Source: a virus. Taken from it: a stretch of DNA of 20,000 nucleotides. Positions 1 through 5,675 of the stretch are shown here, piece by piece. The stretch covers positions 1 through 20,000 of the IMG/VR virus record IMGVR_UViG_3300025890_000215; one strand, written 5' to 3'. A program made the position numbers and the translations under genes. Position 1 is the first letter of the stretch. Each line of letters starts with the position of its first letter. A model generated the notes under the pieces. It did no database searches and was not told the origin of the DNA. It saw nothing but the letters and a program-made list of their open reading frames with translations.

Positions 1-1
1 T

Positions 2-85
2 CCAGCAACAGATATAAAAACTTATGCTAGTGGTAGTTCAGCTACTAAAGGTTTTGCTATTGCTATGGCAATCGTATTCGGATAA
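2..85 (+). CDS. C-terminal end of an unidentified structural-type protein (partial)
   Basis: An open frame enters from the left edge and ends at TAA (83-85). It gives 27 residues finishing in a small hydrophobic, Gly/Ala-rich tail (GFAIAMAIVFG). The AAGGA ribosome binding site of the next gene overlaps its stop codon, so the two are probably co-transcribed and belong to one virion gene block. Such endings are common in phage capsid or tail proteins, but 27 residues are too few to assign a family. Seen: open frame, stop and linkage. Inferred: a virion role, from context only. Confidence 0.55.
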   Translation, partial: PATDIKTYASGSSATKGFAIAMAIVFG

Positions 86-97
86 AGGAAAAAATAA

Positions 98-463
98 ATG
101 GCCGTAATTAATCTAATTAATGTATCAAGTATCACACCTACAACAGTAGCTGGTGCAATAACAACAAGTAGGGCAAATATTATTGATGTAGCTGCTGACA
201 AAGTTGCTAAAGTAAACACACTAATTATTGCAAACATTGATGGTACTAATGCTGCTGATGTTACAGTAGAAGTAAGTGTAGACAATGGTTCTAACTATGT
301 AGCTATAGCTAAGACAGTCTCTGTACCTGCTGATGCAACACTAGTTGTTGTAGGTAAAGACAATGGATTTTACTTAGATGAAACAGACTTACTCGCAGTT
401 ACAGCTTCTGCAGCTAGTGACTTAACATACTTGTGTAGCTTTGAACTAATGGATGATGCATAA
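98..463 (+). CDS. Small beta-rich phage protein, probably virion component
   Basis: A 121 aa protein preceded by AAGGA (85-89) eight bases before the ATG. The composition is rich in Val, Ala, Thr and Asp, with alternating hydrophobic residues that suggest beta strands throughout (for example VTVEVSVDNGSNYVAIAKTV at about residues 52-71). There is no signal peptide, membrane span or catalytic motif. It sits two bases before the first repeat-fibre gene and just after a structural-type protein. A small neck, head-decoration or fibre-attachment protein is therefore plausible. I do not recognise a named family, and the role is inferred from position and fold-like composition. Confidence 0.6.
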   Translation: MAVINLINVSSITPTTVAGAITTSRANIIDVAADKVAKVNTLIIANIDGTNAADVTVEVSVDNGSNYVAIAKTVSVPADATLVVVGKDNGFYLDETDLLAVTASAASDLTYLCSFELMDDA

Positions 464-465
464 TA

Positions 466-1695
466 ATGGCAAGACGTAACGGTGGCTTTATTGGTACTGA
501 TGGATTAGATGCACCTGATCCACCTACAGGGGTTAGTGCTTCTAAGGGTGACACACAGGTAAGTGTAGAATTTACTGCACCTACTGATACAGGCACTTCT
601 GCTATCACAGGTTTTGTTGCACAGGTTAGTACAGACGGTACAGCCTACAGCGCAGGTTCTGGTACAGGTACATCATCACCTATAACTGTTAGTAGTTTAA
701 CTAACGGCACAGCTTACACAGCTAAAGTGTGGGCTATTAATGCTTATGGTACATCTAGCCCTAGTGATGCGAGTGGGAGTGTTACGCCTACTATTGCTGT
801 TGCTGCTTTTATGGGAGGTATAACCACAGGAGACAGCTTAACTAATACGATTGATTATATTAACTTTGCTAGTACGGGCAATGCCAGCGATTTTGGTGAT
901 TTAATTTCAGTGATGACACAGGGAAGTAAGGGCAGTGTTTCTTCTTCTACGCGAGGTGTAGTCGGTGGTGGCGCAACTGGCAGCGATGCAGAATACAATA
1001 TAATTCAATATATAACTTTTGCTTCCACAGGTAACGCAACTGACTTTGGAGATTTGACTCAAATAAGAGAGTCTTTAGGGGGATGTAGTTCTTCTACAAG
1101 AGGGGTGTTTGCTGGCGGCTTGAAGGGAACGCCAGACAACACGAACTACAACATCATTGACTATGTGACCATAGCCTCTACGGGAAATGCAACGGACTTC
1201 GGTGATTTGCTGGATACGACACGCAGTTTAGGCGGGGCAGGGTCTAGCACCAGAGGCGTATTTGCAGGGGGGGAAGCTCCCACTTCAGCAGATATTAATG
1301 TAATTCAGTATATCACCATAGCTTCCACAGGCAACGCAACGGACTTTGGCGATATGTCTGGCACAGGCCGACACGCTGCTTGCTGTAGTAGTTCAACAAG
1401 GATGTTAATAGGTGCAATTGACGGTGCTATTTCGGATAATACAATTGAGTATATCACGATAGCGTCAACGGGGAACTCAACGGATTTTGGTGATCTTACA
1501 ATAAGCAAAACAACCCGTGCGGCTGCGTCTAGCTCCACTCTTGGAGTTTGGGCAGGGGGACAAAGTGCATTCGATAACACCATTGATTATGTTACAATTG
1601 CGACTACAGGTAATGCGCTAGATTGGGGTAATCTTACAAGTCCAAGAGGCAGCGTTTCTGGCGGGGCTTCATCTGTTCACGGAGGACTTTCATAA
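466..1695 (+). CDS. Fibronectin III plus six-repeat kelch-like fibre protein (paralogue A)
   Basis: A 409 aa protein with two parts. Residues about 15-107 look like a fibronectin type III domain: PDPPTGVSAS start, VSVEFTAPTDTG core, then the LTNGTAYTAKVWAINAYGTS strand pair. From about residue 114 come six repeats of 45-51 residues with the consensus IxYITIASTGNATDFGDL, a variable stretch, SSSTRGVFAGG. The last repeat ends in HGG. Six such units fit a six-bladed beta-propeller. The likely role is a tail fibre or other surface adhesin, since FN3 and propeller domains are common phage surface modules. No clear Shine-Dalgarno precedes the ATG, which lies two bases after the previous stop, so translation is probably coupled. 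Its repeat half is richer in G+C than its two paralogues downstream. Confidence 0.75.
   Translation: MARRNGGFIGTDGLDAPDPPTGVSASKGDTQVSVEFTAPTDTGTSAITGFVAQVSTDGTAYSAGSGTGTSSPITVSSLTNGTAYTAKVWAINAYGTSSPSDASGSVTPTIAVAAFMGGITTGDSLTNTIDYINFASTGNASDFGDLISVMTQGSKGSVSSSTRGVVGGGATGSDAEYNIIQYITFASTGNATDFGDLTQIRESLGGCSSSTRGVFAGGLKGTPDNTNYNIIDYVTIASTGNATDFGDLLDTTRSLGGAGSSTRGVFAGGEAPTSADINVIQYITIASTGNATDFGDMSGTGRHAACCSSSTRMLIGAIDGAISDNTIEYITIASTGNSTDFGDLTISKTTRAAASSSTLGVWAGGQSAFDNTIDYVTIATTGNALDWGNLTSPRGSVSGGASSVHGGLS
805..1692 (+). repeat. Six kelch-like repeats, paralogue A
   Basis: Six in-frame units, each built as x-GG-x(n)-(I/V)xY(I/V)TIASTGN-x-(T/S)DFGDL-x(8-12)-SSSTRG. The DNA copies are diverged from each other, so this is an old protein repeat rather than a fresh tandem duplication. 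Unit 5 has lost the usual GG (it reads LIGAIDG), and the last unit ends in SSVHGG. Confidence 0.85.
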
Positions 1696-2681
1696 TGCCC
1701 AATTATCAAGGTGTATGGAGCCTCTCAACACAGTATCAGTATGCAGCAGATTGGCCTTTAAATCCTGAAGATCTTCAATCTGCATCTGCACAATCATCAG
1801 CAAGGGCAGTATTTGCTGGTGGTGAGATAGGTGGTTCTGCAGTAAACACTATGGAGTTTGTAACTATAGCTACAACAGGTAATGTTACAGACTTTGGTGA
1901 TATGACAGTAGCAAGGACACGTCTTGCTGGTTGCTCAAGTTATACTAGAGGCGTTTTTGGTGGTGGCTCTAGTGCAACAAATGTAATGGATTATATAACA
2001 ATAGCTACAGCAGGAAATGCTACTGACTTTGGTGATCTTTCTGCTGCTAAATCTCAGTTGACGGCAGTTTCTAGTAATATTAGAGGTGTGTTTGCTGGTG
2101 GCTATGCAGGTGGAAACATAGATGTTATGGAATATATAACTATTGCTTCTGTTGGTAATGTTACAGATTTTGGTAATTTAAGTGCTATATCAAGAAGGGG
2201 AACTGGTCACTCTAGCACTACTAGAGGGGTAATAGCTCTTGGTACACCAACGGCAAGTGACAGTTATAGTGATACTATAGAATATATTACTATTGCTAGT
2301 ACAGGTAATACTACTGACTTTGGTAATCTTTCTGCTGCTAAATATTTAATGGGTGGTCATTCTAGTTCTACAAGGGGAATATTTGGTGGTGGTAAGAGTT
2401 CAGGCACTGATTATATTAATGTGATAGAATATATTACTATTGCTAGTACTGGTGATGTTACAGACTTTGGTGATTTACTTGCAGGAAACAGAAATTTTAT
2501 GTCTACTAGTAGTCATACTAGAGGTTTATTTGCTGGAGGAAATGCGGGTGGGGCTACAGTTGATGTAATACAATATATTACTATTGCTTCTACAGGCAAT
2601 GCTACTGACTTTGGTGATCTTTCTGCTACTAACTTTGAAGGTCCAGCTGCTGTATCTTCAGCACACGGGGGATTATTTTAA
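1695..2681 (+). CDS. Six-repeat kelch-like fibre protein (paralogue B)
   Basis: A 328 aa protein. Its start overlaps the previous stop by one base (TAATG), and the GGAGG at 1681-1685, nine bases upstream, lies inside the preceding gene. Residues 1-38 form a leader with the motif GVWSLSTQYQYAADWP, shared in altered form with paralogue C. From residue 39 there are six repeats of the same VFAGG, ITIASTGNATDFGDLS type, ending SSAHGGLF. There is no FN3 domain. It was probably made with paralogues A and C as a set of alternative or co-assembled tail tip proteins with propeller folds. The codon choice is AT-rich, unlike paralogue A. The repeat family is clear from the sequence; the receptor-binding role is inference. 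Confidence 0.75.
   Translation: MPNYQGVWSLSTQYQYAADWPLNPEDLQSASAQSSARAVFAGGEIGGSAVNTMEFVTIATTGNVTDFGDMTVARTRLAGCSSYTRGVFGGGSSATNVMDYITIATAGNATDFGDLSAAKSQLTAVSSNIRGVFAGGYAGGNIDVMEYITIASVGNVTDFGNLSAISRRGTGHSSTTRGVIALGTPTASDSYSDTIEYITIASTGNTTDFGNLSAAKYLMGGHSSSTRGIFGGGKSSGTDYINVIEYITIASTGDVTDFGDLLAGNRNFMSTSSHTRGLFAGGNAGGATVDVIQYITIASTGNATDFGDLSATNFEGPAAVSSAHGGLF
1809..2678 (+). repeat. Six kelch-like repeats, paralogue B
   Basis: Six units starting at VFAGGEIGG and ending at SSAHGGLF. The core TGNxTDFGDL is kept in nearly every unit, with Asn/Asp variants at the GN and GD positions. The segments between DFGDL and the SS-TRG turn are variable in length and sequence, as expected for exposed loops. 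Confidence 0.85.
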
Positions 2682-3694
2682 TGTCGTACAAACAAATGAC
2701 AGGCAACATAATCTCCGCAACAAAAGTAGAACCTGATGGTAAACTTGTAAGTAGTGCAGCCTCTGGTGTGTGGAACTTACAAGATCAGTATGATTATGTT
2801 AGAGGTGATAACTGGCCTAATGCGGCTAATTTAGCTGCTACAGGTATTTTTCATGCAGGGTATGCTTCAGCAACTAATACACTAGATCAATTATTAATTG
2901 CTTCTGCAGGTAACACTACTGATTGGGGAGACTTAACTCTATCACGTTATAATGATGCAGGTGCTTCTAACAGTATTAGAGGTTTATTTGCAGGTGGAAC
3001 AAATTCAGGAAATTCTGAAGTAAATACTGTTGATTTTATTGTTTTTGCTACTGCAGGAAATGCTTCAGACTTTGGTGATTTAGGTGGTACAACCTTTGGA
3101 AATGCAGGTGTATCAAACTCAACAAGAGCAGTTTTTACAGGTAGAATAGGTGGAACTTCTGATAATAGAATGGAATATTTTACCATAGCTTCAGCAGGAA
3201 ATGCTACTGACTTTGGTGATCAATCAGTTACTAGGTATCAATTAGGGGGATGTCAATCAAGCACTAGGGGAGTGTTTGGGGGAGGTAATAGTACAAGTGA
3301 TGTTATAGACTACATAACTACAGCATCAACAGGTAATGCTACAGACTTTGGTAACTTAACTGTAGGTAGAGGATCTCAAGGCGGTGCTAGTAATACTACC
3401 AGAGGAATGTTTTTTGGTGGTGAAAGTGCTGGAGATAATAATATTGTTGATTATATTACCATAGCATCAACTGGAAATGCTACGGACTTTGGTAATTTAA
3501 GTAACTCAAATTCTTTACATTGTATGTCTGTTGCCAGTTCTACTAGAGCAGTTTCAAGTGTTGGCAATAATAATAATACTCTTGATTTTTTTACAATAGC
3601 ATCAACGGGAGATGCTACAGACTTTGGTGATTTAAGTAGTGGTAGCGGTGCAAATGGAGCAGTTTCCAACTCCCACGGTGGTATAGCGGCATAA
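2681..3694 (+). CDS. Six-repeat kelch-like fibre protein (paralogue C)
   Basis: A 337 aa protein, again starting in a TAATG overlap, with GGGGGA (2667-2672) eight bases upstream inside the previous gene. The 55-residue leader contains GVWNLQDQYDYVRGDNWPNA, matching the GVW-L-QY-Y-WP motif of paralogue B. I remember this motif from N-terminal parts of other marine phage fibre proteins. Six repeats follow from residue 56 (IFHAGY) and end at SNSHGGIAA. Repeat 6 is the most degenerate at its GG position (VSSVGN). It is the last gene of the cassette: no gene overlaps its end, and a 62-base gap with a promoter-like sequence follows. The likely role is tail fibre or adhesin. Confidence 0.75.
   Translation: MSYKQMTGNIISATKVEPDGKLVSSAASGVWNLQDQYDYVRGDNWPNAANLAATGIFHAGYASATNTLDQLLIASAGNTTDWGDLTLSRYNDAGASNSIRGLFAGGTNSGNSEVNTVDFIVFATAGNASDFGDLGGTTFGNAGVSNSTRAVFTGRIGGTSDNRMEYFTIASAGNATDFGDQSVTRYQLGGCQSSTRGVFGGGNSTSDVIDYITTASTGNATDFGNLTVGRGSQGGASNTTRGMFFGGESAGDNNIVDYITIASTGNATDFGNLSNSNSLHCMSVASSTRAVSSVGNNNNTLDFFTIASTGDATDFGDLSSGSGANGAVSNSHGGIAA
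2846..3691 (+). repeat. Six kelch-like repeats, paralogue C
   Basis: Six units with the core AGN/TGNATDFGDL and the SNSTRG/SSTRG turn. As in paralogues A and B, the array stops at a serine-rich HGG end. The fixed number of six in all three proteins argues for a closed fold rather than an open stalk of free length. Confidence 0.85.
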
Positions 3695-3698
3695 GTAC

Positions 3699-3727
3699 TT
3701 GCAATATTTAACAAAATATGATATAAC
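3699..3727 (+). promoter_or_regulatory. Possible sigma70-type promoter between fibre cassette and next gene
   Basis: TTGCAA (3699-3704, 4 of 6 matches to TTGACA) is followed, after exactly 17 bases, by TATAAC (3722-3727, 5 of 6 matches to TATAAT). It lies in the only sizeable gap of the left unit and just ahead of a gene with a strong ribosome binding site. AT-rich sequence can produce such matches by chance, so this is a candidate only. Confidence 0.35.
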
Positions 3728-3743
3728 TCACAAGAACAATAAG

Positions 3744-3749
3744 AAGGAG
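3744..3749 (+). promoter_or_regulatory. Strong ribosome binding site selecting a TTG start
   Basis: AAGGAG ends seven bases before TTG at 3757-3759. No ATG or GTG in this frame lies at a suitable distance, so the site decides the rare TTG start of the following gene. Confidence 0.7.
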
Positions 3750-3756
3750 TTACTCA

Positions 3757-4593
3757 TTGTCTAACACAGAATTAACTACGGTAGATCTTAACATTCAGCT
3801 TCCATCTGCAAAGCCTGAGTATAAGTCTATGCTGGCTAACATTTCGGATAAAGCCCCTGCAATTGCACAGGCATCTAGCAACTTCTACAAGTCGCACTCA
3901 CAGATGATGAGCGTAACACTAGACGTTACAGCAATCACGCCTATTCGCTCTGTAAAGCATACGCTTGCTGAAATTGAAAAAACCAAGTCTGCTTTGCAAG
4001 AAGGCTATTTCCGTATGAAGAAGGAAGAAGTTAAGCTAAAGAAGCTAGAGCGTAAGCTAGAGAATGAGTCTGATGATCTTGAGCGTGAGATGCTTGAAAT
4101 AAAGATTAACGAGAAAGAGGCTAACGCTGCATCATCTCGTGGCTACGTTGAAGGTGCAGTACGTAAGTTAAACTTTTTTACTAATCAGTATGACAACCTA
4201 ATGAAAAAAATAGGTAAAGAAGAACTTACAGAAGAAGACTATGAGCTAGAAGAAATTAAGTATCACATAATGACTTGTATGAAACAAGCATTAAATAGTG
4301 CAAGACCACGACAAGGTGTGATTGATGAAGGTAACATGATCTATTTGTTTGACTTAGGTATTAATGCAGCCCAAGCTCAAGCAGAAGTATTCTCTTATCT
4401 TAACTGGGAAAATGAATTAGTTAAACAAGGCAAAGCCCCAGAGCATCATCACACAGTACAGTGGCTTGAAGGTTGTGCAGATAAATGGGCGCACTGCCCA
4501 AGTGATTTTGCAGAAAGTCGTGGCTTTATTATATACGACGAAACATCTTTAACAAACACACCACAGATAGAGGACAAAAGTAATGGCGTATAA
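3757..4593 (+). CDS. Coiled-coil phage protein of unknown function, TTG start
   Basis: A 278 aa protein. Residues about 70-150 are a highly charged Lys/Glu helix (EEVKLKKLERKLENESDDLE region) that should form a coiled coil. The rest is soluble, with no membrane span. The C-terminal third (about 190-260) is compact and aromatic, with WLEGCADKWAHCPSDFAESR; Cys and His occur but not in a clear metal-binding pattern. Start choice rests on the AAGGAG site before TTG. It overlaps the next gene by 11 bases. I recall similar proteins in other marine phages without a proven role. A chaperone, scaffold or virion assembly function is possible but unsupported. The first half uses more G+C-rich codons than the genes around it. 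Confidence 0.65.
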   Translation: MSNTELTTVDLNIQLPSAKPEYKSMLANISDKAPAIAQASSNFYKSHSQMMSVTLDVTAITPIRSVKHTLAEIEKTKSALQEGYFRMKKEEVKLKKLERKLENESDDLEREMLEIKINEKEANAASSRGYVEGAVRKLNFFTNQYDNLMKKIGKEELTEEDYELEEIKYHIMTCMKQALNSARPRQGVIDEGNMIYLFDLGINAAQAQAEVFSYLNWENELVKQGKAPEHHHTVQWLEGCADKWAHCPSDFAESRGFIIYDETSLTNTPQIEDKSNGV

Positions 4594-4927
4594 AGTAGTA
4601 AAGTATAGACTAGAAGCAGATGGTACAATACCTACATGGTTAAAGTTTGGTGTTCCACAATCAACAGGTGGCATGTATACGGTTGCAGATCCCGATACAG
4701 CTTCACCACAAGATTGGATTATGATAGGTATAGCTGATGATGGTGCAGACATATCAGGTGCTATAGCTGAGATTAGTAGCAAGTCTGATTTACAGACATA
4801 CTTAACAAACTCTGCTAATGCTAACGGTTGGAAAGATCAAGACAGTGATGGTAATGATGTTACCTTTAATGCAGCAGCCCATGCTACTAAAGTATGGAAT
4901 GATTTAGACACACTTAATGGGGGCTAA
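4583..4927 (+). CDS. Small acidic hypothetical protein
   Basis: A 114 aa protein whose ATG lies inside the end of the preceding coiled-coil gene (11-base overlap). The N-terminus, MAYKVVKYRLEADGTIPTWL, looks like a beta hairpin. The middle is Asp/Gly/Ala-rich, and the end, FNAAAHATKVWNDLDTLNGG, is helical. There is no signal peptide, membrane segment or known catalytic motif. The next gene starts two bases after its stop, and its final GGGGG codons act as the ribosome binding site for that gene. I do not recognise the family; a small virion or assembly protein would fit the context. Confidence 0.6.
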   Translation: MAYKVVKYRLEADGTIPTWLKFGVPQSTGGMYTVADPDTASPQDWIMIGIADDGADISGAIAEISSKSDLQTYLTNSANANGWKDQDSDGNDVTFNAAAHATKVWNDLDTLNGG

Positions 4928-4929
4928 CT

Positions 4930-5193
4930 GTGGCTAACGATAACTGGCACTTGAGTAAGTCTGTACCATTGACATTAATCTTTGGATTATTTTTGCAAGG
5001 TGCCGCTATTGTTTGGACTGTAAGTACAATGTCCTCTGATATAGAAGTTAATGCTTCTAAGATTGTAGAGGTACAACAAAGATTAGGTCGTATGGAAGAT
5101 GCTGTACATGGACAGGCTGTATCTATGGCTAGAATAGATGAAAACATAAAAGCTATTCGTACTTCTGTAGAAAAAATGGCAGCTAAAGATTAA
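4930..5193 (+). CDS. Single-span membrane protein with coiled coil, holin/lysis candidate
   Basis: An 87 aa protein with a GTG start preceded by GGGGG (4919-4923) six bases upstream. It has a short polar N-terminus with NWHLSKSVP, one membrane span at about residues 13-31 (PLTLIFGLFLQGAAIVWTV), then a soluble coiled coil at about 38-84. Small one-span proteins with a WHL-K-VP-start and a coiled tail occur in many proteobacterial phages next to lysis genes. They are variously called holin-like or hypothetical (from memory). The next gene also has one span, at the opposite end, so the two could form a lysis pair. No endolysin was seen in the window. The membrane topology is supported; the lysis role is inferred. 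Confidence 0.6.
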   Translation: MANDNWHLSKSVPLTLIFGLFLQGAAIVWTVSTMSSDIEVNASKIVEVQQRLGRMEDAVHGQAVSMARIDENIKAIRTSVEKMAAKD

Positions 5194-5213
5194 TACTATA
5201 AGAGGCACTATGT

Positions 5214-5675
5214 ATGATAGATCCAATTACCGCTATTGCAGGTGCTACTGCCGCTTTCAATGCTCTTAAAAAAGGGATACAAGTAGGCAAAGACTTACAA
5301 GATATGGGAACACAACTCACTAAATGGGCTGGATGTATATCTGATTTAGACTTTGCCGATAGACAAATTCAAAAACCACCTTGGTATAAAACTCTTGGTG
5401 GTGGCGTTCAAGCAGAAGCAATGGAAATATTTGCAGCTAAGAAAAAAGCTGAGGCTATGCGTAAAGAACTAAAAGATTACATCTGTGTTATGTACGGTCC
5501 TTCACATTGGGATGAATTATTAAAAATAGAAGCAGAAATAAGAAAACAAAAAAAAGAACATGAGCACAAACAAATGGAAATTAAACAATCTATAATAGAA
5601 TGGAGTGCAGGTATATTTTTATTTATAGTTTGTACTGGTGGTTTGTTTGGCTTAGTATGGATAGGAACTAGATAA
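5214..5675 (+). CDS. C-terminally anchored membrane protein, possible lysis partner
   Basis: A 153 aa protein with AGAGG (5201-5205) eight bases before ATG. The N-terminus, MIDPITAIAGATAAFNALKK, is an amphipathic Ala-rich helix. Residues about 68-125 form a long charged helix (KKAEAMRKELKDY, then IRKQKKEHEHKQ). A single membrane span covers about 127-151. The MIDPITA-type start is one I remember from other marine phages, where function is not proven. A tail-anchored helical protein could be a spanin-like or holin-like lysis protein or a virion membrane-contact protein. It overlaps the next giant gene by one base (TAATG), with AGGA at the proper distance, so expression is coupled to virion proteins. 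There is no lipobox, so it is not an outer-membrane spanin lipoprotein. Confidence 0.6.
   Translation: MIDPITAIAGATAAFNALKKGIQVGKDLQDMGTQLTKWAGCISDLDFADRQIQKPPWYKTLGGGVQAEAMEIFAAKKKAEAMRKELKDYICVMYGPSHWDELLKIEAEIRKQKKEHEHKQMEIKQSIIEWSAGIFLFIVCTGGLFGLVWIGTR

Noticed and set aside
466-3694. Diversity-generating retroelement acting on the variable fibre repeats
   Set aside because: No reverse transcriptase gene, no near-identical template/variable repeat pair with adenine-specific changes; repeat divergence is spread over all codon positions.
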